DNA of 64,000 bases from the NCBI RefSeq assembly GCF_014269185.2, contig NZ_JABWRZ020000001.1, positions 1,327,001 through 1,391,000 of the forward strand, given 5' to 3'. This DNA comes from Pseudomonas oryzicola (GTDB taxonomy: Bacteria; Pseudomonadota; Gammaproteobacteria; Pseudomonadales; Pseudomonadaceae). Every line of letters begins with the position of its first letter. Position 1 is the stretch's first letter. The notes beneath the pieces were generated by a model that searched no databases, was not told the DNA's origin, and was given only the letters and a program-made list of their open reading frames with translations. This document shows positions 9,892-17,925 of this stretch, piece by piece. Both the position numbers and the translations under genes were made by a program.

Positions 9892-10827
9892 ATGGATGTT
9901 ACCAATATTGATACGGTTACTCCGGATTTTATAAAAATGCAGAAGGCGCAGGACGAAATTTTCCAGCTGATAGACACCTGGGATATGAAAGTGCTCGCTG
10001 GTGCGCGTGAACAACTTGGCCTGCTTCGTACATTGATGTTGGCTGTCGAACGCTCTTTCAACGAATTCCTGATTGGTGCAATTGTATTACTGGATGACCG
10101 TGCCTTCGTTCCGAGGCGGCGAGACGCCGATGCCCATGACGGGCTTTCCAGCGTTCTGAGTCGCTTGTCCCAGCTTTACAAGGAGTTGACCAAGCAAAAC
10201 CAGCGACTGGAGCTTTTCTCGTTATCCTCGTTCGAGGAGGCGCTACCCGCGTTGCAACGCCTGGCCACCAGCAAGCAGCAACAGGCAGTGATATTCAGCC
10301 AGCGGCTGGCAGAACTCCGGCAGCAGAAGGCAGACATCCTGCAAGCGATAGAGGTGTTCGATAGCCCCTCCATTGCCACTGTGCTGAAAGGTCAGATACC
10401 GAGCGAAGAGGAAATCGACCAGATAGCCGGTTTGATTTCGAACCCCAAGATCGACGCCGGGCTGATAAAGCTGGTGACACAGAAGCTTGCCAAGCACGCC
10501 GATGCGTTGCAGGGGGCGAAAACCTTCAGCGACCTGAGTGCAGCCCGGATCAGGCTCGATGCAAAAATCGAGGTAGCGCTCGCGGATCAGCAGCAAGCGC
10601 TGCACATGCAACAGGTTTCACAGATGGAACTGGAGGCCATGACGGCTTTGTGCGCCATCGAGCCGCGGCGTAATGAGTGGCTGGCGGAACTGCGCAAAGT
10701 CGAGCAGGAATGCGATGCTCAAACTTCGAAGCTAAGCGCGATCATGGACCTGGAGGTTGCCACGGGCGCGCTGCAAGAGCTCTGCGCGTATTTGAAATCG
10801 GTGCACATGGCTTACGATCGCAGCTGA
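9892..10827 (+). CDS. Alpha-xenorhabdolysin-like binary toxin subunit B (XaxB/YaxB-like)
   Basis: 311 residues, predicted all-helical with coiled-coil heptads (for example residues 70-160 and 240-300) and no signal peptide or classic membrane segment. This fits XaxB/YaxB, whose membrane-entering helix is amphipathic. It starts one base after the subunit A stop (TGA C ATG), so the two should be made in equal amounts. In the XaxAB/YaxAB family both subunits are needed for lysis of eukaryotic cells. Its stop is only 3 bp from the stop of the convergent gene, with no visible terminator. Confidence 0.66.
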   Translation: MDVTNIDTVTPDFIKMQKAQDEIFQLIDTWDMKVLAGAREQLGLLRTLMLAVERSFNEFLIGAIVLLDDRAFVPRRRDADAHDGLSSVLSRLSQLYKELTKQNQRLELFSLSSFEEALPALQRLATSKQQQAVIFSQRLAELRQQKADILQAIEVFDSPSIATVLKGQIPSEEEIDQIAGLISNPKIDAGLIKLVTQKLAKHADALQGAKTFSDLSAARIRLDAKIEVALADQQQALHMQQVSQMELEAMTALCAIEPRRNEWLAELRKVEQECDAQTSKLSAIMDLEVATGALQELCAYLKSVHMAYDRS

Positions 10828-10830
10828 TCT

Positions 10831-11223
10831 TCAGCGGACAATGACCTTGCAATCAAAGCTCTGTACCGGGGCGACGTCTGCGGCCCATGGCTGTTGGTAG
10901 ACCAATACCAGTTGGGCCTCTCCGGCACGGTTGGCCTGGTAGCGCCAGGTGGAGACACCGGCGCTGCCGACCACATCCTCTTCTTCTGGGGCGCTGTACA
11001 CCTCCGGTCCGAGGCTGCGCAGCACGTTGGCGGCAGGGTTTTCGACGCGCCAGCGATAGCCGGTGGACGGGTTGCTGGGCAGAGTCAGGGTCAGGGTCTG
11101 GCCCACCTGCAGGCGCGTCGGGCACTCGCTTTCGGCGTCCAATTCGATGGGCTGCGTGGGTTGTTGGGCGCAGGCAGAAAGCAAGGCGAAGCTCAGGGGA
11201 ACGAGCAGACGAGGGGCGGTCAT
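10831..11223 (-). CDS. Chagasin-like (I42) cysteine-protease inhibitor lipoprotein
   Basis: 130 residues. The N-terminal signal ends in a lipobox LSAC with C18, so the protein should be a lipoprotein. The mature part has the chagasin signatures: NPSTGYRW at 51-58 (the NPTTGY/F loop), a glycine-rich GSAGVSTWRY loop, and QPW in place of the RPW loop. Chagasins inhibit papain-like cysteine proteases; the bacterial targets are mostly unknown. Starts at the ATG at 11223; the upstream frame extension overlaps lon and is discarded. Confidence 0.82.
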   Translation of the reverse strand: MTAPRLLVPLSFALLSACAQQPTQPIELDAESECPTRLQVGQTLTLTLPSNPSTGYRWRVENPAANVLRSLGPEVYSAPEEEDVVGSAGVSTWRYQANRAGEAQLVLVYQQPWAADVAPVQSFDCKVIVR

Positions 11224-11290
11224 GTTGGCTCCGGAGGCTGGCGATGGACCTGAGGATAACCGATGATCGAGGAGATTTGTGTTGCCTGCA

Positions 11291-11325
11291 GCGGCCTCTT
11301 CGCGGTTTTGCCCGCAAAGAGGCCG
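11291..11325. repeat. REP palindrome downstream of lon
   Basis: GCGGCCTCTTCGCGG pairs with CCGCAAAGAGGCCG around a short TTTTG loop. It resembles the REP element near 4150 and sits immediately after the Lon stop on that strand, where it may protect or end the mRNA. Confidence 0.75.
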
Positions 11326-11332
11326 GAACAGC

Positions 11333-13753
11333 TCAGAACAGCACTTTTGCCACGTCGGCAAAGCGCTTGGCGAAATGCACTGTCAGGCCCTCACGCAGAT
11401 AGTCTGGCAGCTCTTCGAAGTCGCCACGGTTAGGCTCCGGCAAGATCAGCTCGAAGATTTTCTGCCGCCGCGCTGCAATCACCTTCTCGCGCACACCGCC
11501 AATCGGCAGCACTTGTCCGGTCAGGGTCAGCTCGCCGGTCATGGCTACGCCTTTCTTCGGGGCCTGGTCACGGGCCAGCGACAGCAGGGCACTGGCCATG
11601 GTGATGCCGGCACTCGGACCGTCCTTGGGGGTAGCCCCTTCGGGCACGTGGAGATGGATGAACGCCTCGTTGAAGAAGCCAGGATCACCGCCAAACTGCT
11701 TGAGATTGGCGCTGACGTAGCTGTAGGCAATTTCGGCGGACTCTTTCATCACGTCACCCAGTTTACCGGTGAGCTTGAAACCGCGGTTGAGGGTGTGGAT
11801 GCGGGTGGCCTCGATCGGCAGCGTGGCACCACCCATGCTGGTCCAGGCCAGGCCGGTGATCACGCCTTTGCCGGCCAGCACCTGCTCGCTGCGGAACACC
11901 GGCATACCGAGGGCGGCTTCCAGGTCCTTGGTGCCGATCTTCAGCCTGGCCTCAGGGTTTTCCAGCAGCTTGACCACCGCCTTGCGCACCAGCTTGCCCA
12001 GTTGCTTCTCCAGCTGGCGTACACCGGCTTCGCGGGCATAGCCTTCGATGACCGCGCGCAGGGCGCTGTCGCTGATGGCGAGGCTGGCCTTGGCCACGCC
12101 GGCCTTGTCCAGTTGCTTGGGCCACAGGTGACGCTTGGCAATCGCCAGCTTTTCCTCGGTGATATAGCCGGACAGGCGGATCACTTCCATGCGGTCGAGC
12201 AACGGTCCCGGAATCGAGTCGAGGGTATTGGCGGTGCACACGAACAGTACCTTGGACAGGTCCAGGCGCAGGTCGAGGTAGTGATCAAGGAAGTCGACGT
12301 TCTGCTCCGGGTCGAGGGTTTCCAGCAGCGCCGACGCTGGGTCGCCCTGATAGCTCTGGCCCATCTTGTCTATTTCGTCGAGCATGATGACCGGGTTCAT
12401 CACTTCGACGTCTTTGAGCGCCTGCACCAGCTTGCCGGGCTGTGCACCGATATAGGTGCGGCGGTGGCCCTTGATCTCGGCCTCGTCGCGCATGCCGCCA
12501 ACGCTGAAACGGTAGAACGGCCGGCCGAGTGATTCGGCGATGGACTTGCCGATACTGGTCTTGCCCACCCCGGGCGGGCCTACCAGCAGCACGATCGAGC
12601 CGCTGATTTCGCCTTTCCAGGCCCCTACGGCGAGGAATTCGAGAATACGTTCCTTGATGTCGTCGAGGCCGGCGTGGTGCTGGTCAAGGACTTTGCGCGC
12701 GTGCTTGAGGTCGAGCTTGTCCTTGCCGTATACGCCCCAGGGCAAGGCGGTAGCCCAGTCCAGATAATTGCGGGTGACGGCGTATTCGGGCGAGCCGGTT
12801 TCGAGGATGGCCAGCTTGCCCATTTCTTCGTCGATGCGCCTGCGTGCCTGGTCCGGCAGGGTCTTGCCTTCCAGGCGCTGTTCGAACTGCTCGAGGTCGG
12901 CGCTGCGGTCGTCCTTGGTCAGGCCCAGCTCCTGCTGGATGACCTTGAGTTGCTCCTTGAGGAAGAACTCGCGCTGGTGCTCGCCAATTTGCCTGTTGAC
13001 CTCGGCCGAGATCTCGTTCTGCAGGCGCGCGACTTCGACCTCCTTGCGCAGCATCGGCAGGACCTTCTCCATGCGTTTGAGCATGGGCACGCAGTCGAGC
13101 ACTTCCTGCAGCTGGCTGCCGGTGGCCGAGGTGAGGGCGGCGGCGAAATCGGTGAGCGGCGACGGGTCATTGGGGCTGAAGCGGTTGAGGTAGTTCTTCA
13201 GTTCTTCGCTGTACAGCGGGTTGAGCGGCAGCAGCTCCTTGATCGCATTGATCAGCGCCATGCCGTAGGCCTTGACCTCGTCGGTCGGCTCGGCCGGCTG
13301 GCGCGGGTATTCGACCTCGACCAGATAGGGCGGGCGGTGGTGCTTGAGCCAGGTGCGGATGCGGACCCGGCTCAAGCCCTGGGCGACGAACTGCAGCTTG
13401 CCGTTTTCGCGGCTGGCATGGTGCACCTTCACCAGCGTGCCGTATTCCGGCAGGGCCGAGGTGTCGAAGTGGCGGTGGTCTTCTGGCGGGGTGTCCATGA
13501 AGAACAGGGCCAGGCAATGGTCCGGCGACTTGGCCACCAGGTCCAGGGTTTCTGCCCAAGGCTCTTCATTGACGATGACCGGCAGTACCTGGGCCGGGAA
13601 GAACGGGCGATTGTGGATCGGGATCACGTAAACCTTGTCCGGCAGTTGCTGGCCGGGCAGGGCGAGGGCGTGGCCGGCTTCGGCCTGGTGGGTGGTGTGT
13701 TCGACTTCGCTGTGTTCGTCGGGATGTTCCGGGAAATCCTGCTGGTCGCTCAT
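11333..13753 (-). CDS. ATP-dependent Lon protease, second copy (AsrA-like)
   Basis: Cytoplasmic AAA+ serine protease for regulatory and damaged proteins. 806 residues: LON N-terminal domain (about 38-235), AAA+ module with Walker A GPPGVGKT and Walker B VIMLDEIDK, and the protease domain with catalytic S714 (PKDGPSAG) and K757 (GGVREKV). Their 43-residue spacing equals that of E. coli Lon. The N-terminus carries an extra acidic/His-rich stretch. The canonical lon follows clpX; this copy instead sits beside gcd and matches the second Lon that in P. aeruginosa is called AsrA. Gene symbol is left blank for that reason. Confidence 0.93.
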   Translation of the reverse strand: MSDQQDFPEHPDEHSEVEHTTHQAEAGHALALPGQQLPDKVYVIPIHNRPFFPAQVLPVIVNEEPWAETLDLVAKSPDHCLALFFMDTPPEDHRHFDTSALPEYGTLVKVHHASRENGKLQFVAQGLSRVRIRTWLKHHRPPYLVEVEYPRQPAEPTDEVKAYGMALINAIKELLPLNPLYSEELKNYLNRFSPNDPSPLTDFAAALTSATGSQLQEVLDCVPMLKRMEKVLPMLRKEVEVARLQNEISAEVNRQIGEHQREFFLKEQLKVIQQELGLTKDDRSADLEQFEQRLEGKTLPDQARRRIDEEMGKLAILETGSPEYAVTRNYLDWATALPWGVYGKDKLDLKHARKVLDQHHAGLDDIKERILEFLAVGAWKGEISGSIVLLVGPPGVGKTSIGKSIAESLGRPFYRFSVGGMRDEAEIKGHRRTYIGAQPGKLVQALKDVEVMNPVIMLDEIDKMGQSYQGDPASALLETLDPEQNVDFLDHYLDLRLDLSKVLFVCTANTLDSIPGPLLDRMEVIRLSGYITEEKLAIAKRHLWPKQLDKAGVAKASLAISDSALRAVIEGYAREAGVRQLEKQLGKLVRKAVVKLLENPEARLKIGTKDLEAALGMPVFRSEQVLAGKGVITGLAWTSMGGATLPIEATRIHTLNRGFKLTGKLGDVMKESAEIAYSYVSANLKQFGGDPGFFNEAFIHLHVPEGATPKDGPSAGITMASALLSLARDQAPKKGVAMTGELTLTGQVLPIGGVREKVIAARRQKIFELILPEPNRGDFEELPDYLREGLTVHFAKRFADVAKVLF

Positions 13754-13866
13754 GGGGCACCTGCGTGAATGACTATGGTGCTTAGATGGGGCGGGGAGGG
13801 ACGGGTTTCAATGGTAGACGAAGGGCGCGAGGGAGGGGTTTCATCTGGTGGGCATGCAGCGGCTGG

Positions 13867-13904
13867 GTAGGAGCGGCCTTGTCTCGCGAAAGGCCGCCCC
13901 TACA
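13867..13904. repeat. REP palindrome downstream of gcd
   Basis: GTAGGAGCGGCCTT pairs imperfectly with AAGGCCGCCCCTAC across a TCTCGCG-type loop. It is located after the gcd stop in the 175-bp gap to lon and probably marks the 3' end of the oprB-gcd transcript. Confidence 0.75.
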
Positions 13905-13928
13905 GGTCATGCCTGCAGAAGCGGGCAG

Positions 13929-16340
13929 TTACTCAGCCAGCTTGTAGGCGATGATGTAATCGCCCATGCGGGTTCCCAGCGAGCCATGCCCGCCGGCGGT
14001 CACCAGCACGTACTGCTTGCCATCCTTGCCGGTGTAGGTCATCGGCGTGGCCTGGCCACCCGCTGGCAGGCGGGCCTTCCACAGTTCCTTGCCGTTGTTC
14101 ACGTCATAGGCGCGCAGGTACTGGTCGAGGGTACCACTGAGGAAGCCGACGCCACCGGCGGTGACAATCGAGCCGCCCATGCTCGGCACGCCAACCGGCA
14201 GGCCGATCGGTACCGGGGTGCTGTCGCGGGTGGTGCCGTTCTTGTGCTTCCATACCACTTTGTTGGTGAACAGGTCGATGGCGGCGACATAGCCCCAGGC
14301 CGGGGCCTGGCACGGTACGCCCAGCGGCGACATGAACGGGTGCATGATCACCGCGTAAGGGGCGCCGGTATTTGGCTGAACGCCGCTGGTCTCACTTTCG
14401 CGCTTGCTGCCTGCGGCCACTTGCTCACGCGGGACCATCTTCGACACGAAGGCCATGTAGTTGGGCGAGGTGAACAGCAACTGGCGTACCGGGTCGACCG
14501 ACACGCTGCCCCAGTTGAATACACCGACGTTACCTGGATAGACCAGCGACCCTTGCTCGGATGGCGGGGTGTACTGGCCTTCGTAGCGCAGCTCGCGGAA
14601 CTGGATGCGGCACAGCATCTGGTCGAACGGCGTGGCCCCCCACATGGCCTGTTCGGTCAGCTCAGGGCCGAGCAGGTTGAGGTCGGAGCGGGCCTGGGTT
14701 GGCGAGGTGTGGTCGCCCTTGACGGCGCCTTGCGGGGTGGGGATTTCGCGGATCGGCACGATCGGCTTGCCATCGCGACGGTCGAGCACGTACAGGCTGC
14801 CTTGCTTGGTCGGCACAATGATCGCCGGTTTCACGCCGTCATCGGTCTTCAGGTGGACCAGGGTCGGCTGGCTGCCGACGTCCATGTCCCACAGGTCGTG
14901 ATGGGTGAACTGATAGTTCCAGCGGGCCTTGCCGGTGGCCAGGTCCAGGGCGACCACGCCGGCGCTGTACTTCTCGGCGCCCGGAGTGCGGTTGGCGCCC
15001 CACTGGTCGGGGGTCTGGTTGCCCAGCGGCAGGTAGATCATGCCAAGGTCTTCGTCGACGCTGGCAACCGACCACATGTTTGCCGAGTTGCGGCTGTACA
15101 TCTTGCCGGGGGCCAGTGGTTGCGTGTCGTCCGGGTTGTTGCTGTCCCAGTTCCACACCAGGTGGCCATCGTGTACGTCGTAGGCGCGGATCACGCCGGA
15201 TGGTTCGTTGGTCGACTCGTTGTCGGTGACGTGGCCACCAATGATCACCAGGTCGCGGGTGACTGCGGCAGGTGAAGTGGAGTAGTAGCCGCCGGCGGTG
15301 AACGGGCCGATGCCGGTGGTCAGGTCGATTGCGCCCTGGTTGGCGAAGCCTTCGCAGACCTTGCCGTTGTCGGCGTTGATGGCAATCAGGCGGGCGTCCG
15401 CAGTGGGTAGGTACAGGCGGCGTGGGCAGGCCTGGGCCACGGCCTGGCCGGCGTCGCTGATCTTCGGCGCCGGGCTGCCGTCGCGGCTGACGTAGCGGTT
15501 TTCGTCATAGTACGAAACGCCACGACAGGTCATGTGGGCAAAGCCCTTGAAGGTGCCGACCGGGCTCTTGACCTGGGGGTCATAGCGCCAGATTTCCGCG
15601 CCGGTGTCTGGGTCCAGGGCCAGCAGGCGGCTGTGCGCGGTGCAGGCATAGAGCATGCCGTTGACCTTCAGCGGGGTGTTCTGGTTGGTCAACTCCACCG
15701 GGTCGTTTTCGGTTGGCAGGTCACCGGTACGGATGCGCCAGGCCTCTTCCAGGCGGTAGGCGTTCTGCGGGGTGATCTGGCGCAGTGGCGAATAGCGGTC
15801 GCCATGTTCGGTGCGGCCATAGGCTTGCCAGTCGCCGTCGGGCATGGCCGGTGCGGCGCTGGCCATCTCGCTGCTGTCGCGGCCCAGTTCGCCGAACACT
15901 TCACCCGGGTGGGTGAACTGGCTGGCCAGCGCACAAGCGCCGGAAGCGACCACTGCAACGCCGAGAAGCGCGCTATTGGCCTTGCTGGCCGGGCCGATCA
16001 GTGGTCGACGTGCCCAAGGCAGCAAAAGCACCACGCCGATGGCAAACCAGATGGCCAGGCGCGGCACCAGTTGCCACCAGTCCAGGCCCACTTCGACCAG
16101 GGCCCACACGGTGCTGCCCAGCAGAACCAGGCCGTACAGGCCGAGGGCGATGCGGCGTTGGGCCAGCAGCAGGATGCCCGCCAGGGCAAAGCCGATACCG
16201 GCGATCAGGTAGTACAGCGATCCGCCCAGCTGGCTCAGCTTGATGCCGCCGGCCAGCAGGGCCAGGCCCATCAGCAGCAGCAACGCGCCAATCAGGCGCG
16301 GTAGCCAGCGGCTTCCAGTGTTGGCACCTTCAGTGCTCAT
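13929..16340 (-). CDS. gcd: Membrane-bound PQQ-dependent glucose dehydrogenase
   Basis: Oxidises glucose to gluconolactone in the periplasm and passes electrons to ubiquinone, the entry step of the peripheral glucose pathway in P. putida. 803 residues: five N-terminal membrane helices (about 12-145), then an eight-bladed quinoprotein propeller. Family features include DGDWQAYGRTEHGDRYSPLRQI, THHDLWDMDVGSQPTLV and MGGSIVTAGGVGFLSGTLDQY. Only 29 bp separate it from the upstream oprB stop, so porin and dehydrogenase are probably co-transcribed. PQQ has to be supplied from elsewhere in the genome. Confidence 0.96.
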   Translation of the reverse strand: MSTEGANTGSRWLPRLIGALLLLMGLALLAGGIKLSQLGGSLYYLIAGIGFALAGILLLAQRRIALGLYGLVLLGSTVWALVEVGLDWWQLVPRLAIWFAIGVVLLLPWARRPLIGPASKANSALLGVAVVASGACALASQFTHPGEVFGELGRDSSEMASAAPAMPDGDWQAYGRTEHGDRYSPLRQITPQNAYRLEEAWRIRTGDLPTENDPVELTNQNTPLKVNGMLYACTAHSRLLALDPDTGAEIWRYDPQVKSPVGTFKGFAHMTCRGVSYYDENRYVSRDGSPAPKISDAGQAVAQACPRRLYLPTADARLIAINADNGKVCEGFANQGAIDLTTGIGPFTAGGYYSTSPAAVTRDLVIIGGHVTDNESTNEPSGVIRAYDVHDGHLVWNWDSNNPDDTQPLAPGKMYSRNSANMWSVASVDEDLGMIYLPLGNQTPDQWGANRTPGAEKYSAGVVALDLATGKARWNYQFTHHDLWDMDVGSQPTLVHLKTDDGVKPAIIVPTKQGSLYVLDRRDGKPIVPIREIPTPQGAVKGDHTSPTQARSDLNLLGPELTEQAMWGATPFDQMLCRIQFRELRYEGQYTPPSEQGSLVYPGNVGVFNWGSVSVDPVRQLLFTSPNYMAFVSKMVPREQVAAGSKRESETSGVQPNTGAPYAVIMHPFMSPLGVPCQAPAWGYVAAIDLFTNKVVWKHKNGTTRDSTPVPIGLPVGVPSMGGSIVTAGGVGFLSGTLDQYLRAYDVNNGKELWKARLPAGGQATPMTYTGKDGKQYVLVTAGGHGSLGTRMGDYIIAYKLAE

Positions 16341-16369
16341 CGTAGGTTCTCCGTCAGGTCAAAAAGGGG

Positions 16370-17704
16370 TTAGAAACTGCTCTGGATCTTCAGGCCGCCG
16401 ATCAGGGCATCATCGACCTGCGACACCCCGCCCGGGTGGCGGATGTACTGCAGGTTGGGGCGTACCGTGAGCCAGTCGGCCAAGTGGATGCCGTAGTACA
16501 GTTCGGCGCTGTACTCGGTGTCCTGCACCGGCAGGAAACCAGGGTTGTCGTAGTCATCGAGGCCCGCGGCCTGGTTGGCCAGGCGGGCGTTCTTGCGGTA
16601 GGCAGGGTTGACGTGCACGCGAGCCAGGGCGAAACCGATGTCGTCCTTGGCGCGGGCGTCGAAGGGCCCTTTGAATACCAGTCCTGCCTGCACATAGTTG
16701 TCGATGGCATTGGTCTTCTTGTCGTGTACCGTGGCATTGGCGAACAGGCTCAGGCCACGTGACTGGTCGGACGCCAGCGAAGTCACCTGCTGCTGCGCGC
16801 CGAGCCACAAGCCGTGCTTGCTCGAGCTGCTGCGGTAGGCGGCGCCGCTGAGCGCTGCCGGCTGGCCGTTGTTGTCCTTGAGAACATCCTGAGCTTTGGC
16901 ATTACTGTAGTAGTAGCCGGCGCGATATTCCCCTTCAAGGCCATTGACCCGTGGGCTCCACACCAGTTCGATCGGCATTACCGCGCCCTGGGTGCCGCTG
17001 CCGCTGAGCTTGAAGCCGTTGCCCGACTCGAGGTTGGAAGGGTTCTGCTCGAACACGCCGACCTGGGCGTAGAGGGCGTCGCTGAGGTTGTAGCGCACGC
17101 GCAGGGCCCATTGGCTGACCGGCCAGTTGTACCAGATGCCGCCGACCCAGTTGCCCACCTGCGAGCCGCAGAAGGCCAGGTTCTGGAAGTCGCAGGGGAA
17201 GCTGTTGAAGTCCTCGCCTTCGCCGAAGCGGCCGAATTTCACGTCCAGTGCGCCGTCGAAGTACTTCTGCTTGATCCACATCTGGGTCAGCCGCCAGGTT
17301 TCGCCACGGCCCCAGACCTCCTGGGCCGAGGTGAAACCGCCAACGCGCGGGTCGTTGATGCGGTCGTTGCTGATGTTGTCACCGTGGCGCTCGGTGATGG
17401 TCAGCTGGAATTCGCTGTCGTGCCAGCCGAGAATCTTCTCCAGGTCCAGGTGGCTGCCGAAGGTGAACTGGTCGCTATAGCGCGCGGTGCGATCGTGGTC
17501 GTAGCCACCGTGCAGGTTGCTGCCCATCTCGCCGGTATAGCCGAGGGTGAAATCGTAGCCTTTTTCCAGCAGTTCGCTGCGGGTGCCTCCCCAGTCGCCG
17601 AGCATCCATGGGGAATCGCTGGCGAACATTTCACTGGCGCCGGCGGGGGTCGCCAGGGCGCTGAGGGCAAGGCCGATGTAACAGGTTTTGGGCAGTTGGA
17701 ACAT
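16370..17704 (-). CDS. oprB: Carbohydrate-selective porin OprB
   Basis: Outer-membrane sugar channel. 444 residues with a signal peptide ending near residue 23 (TPAGAS), then alternating beta-strand sequence and the OprB landmarks WMLGDWGGTRSELLEKGYDF near the mature N-terminus and a terminal phenylalanine (KIQSSF) for BAM-dependent assembly. Paired with gcd, it would feed glucose to the periplasmic dehydrogenase. A perfect 14-bp palindrome lies two bases upstream of the ATG. Confidence 0.95.
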   Translation of the reverse strand: MFQLPKTCYIGLALSALATPAGASEMFASDSPWMLGDWGGTRSELLEKGYDFTLGYTGEMGSNLHGGYDHDRTARYSDQFTFGSHLDLEKILGWHDSEFQLTITERHGDNISNDRINDPRVGGFTSAQEVWGRGETWRLTQMWIKQKYFDGALDVKFGRFGEGEDFNSFPCDFQNLAFCGSQVGNWVGGIWYNWPVSQWALRVRYNLSDALYAQVGVFEQNPSNLESGNGFKLSGSGTQGAVMPIELVWSPRVNGLEGEYRAGYYYSNAKAQDVLKDNNGQPAALSGAAYRSSSSKHGLWLGAQQQVTSLASDQSRGLSLFANATVHDKKTNAIDNYVQAGLVFKGPFDARAKDDIGFALARVHVNPAYRKNARLANQAAGLDDYDNPGFLPVQDTEYSAELYYGIHLADWLTVRPNLQYIRHPGGVSQVDDALIGGLKIQSSF

Positions 17705-17705
17705 G

Positions 17706-17719
17706 AGATAGCGCTATCT
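17706..17719. promoter_or_regulatory. Perfect palindrome at the oprB translation start
   Basis: AGATAGCGCTATCT is an exact 14-bp palindrome next to the oprB start codon, occupying the place where a Shine-Dalgarno would be. No good Shine-Dalgarno is otherwise visible. It could be a repressor operator or an RNA hairpin that controls initiation. Confidence 0.4.
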
Positions 17720-17898
17720 TCTGATTATTGAATAAACGGCAAGCGCATCGAAGGGCAGGGCCCCCGATGGAAATGGCGACAGGATTGGTTAAATGAAGCG
17801 TTTCAGCTTGCGGCGCGGAGGATATAGGGGAAGTTACAAGAAAAAAAGACAAATTGTCGCAGTGAATTGTTTTCCTATCGGTAACAATTGGCTGCAGA

Positions 17899-17918
17899 GG
17901 GGCTGCAAAAGCAGCCCC
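17899..17918. terminator. Hairpin after the TonB receptor gene
   Basis: GGGGCTGC and GCAGCCCC form a perfect 8-bp stem with an AAAA loop, 8 bp beyond the receptor stop. There is no T-run on the minus strand after it, so termination is likely but not certain. Confidence 0.5.
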
Positions 17919-17925
17919 CGCTATT

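Noticed and set aside
11333..13753. Naming this gene simply lon, the canonical Lon
   Set aside because: The canonical gene follows clpP-clpX. The position beside gcd and the acidic N-terminal extension fit the second Lon copy.
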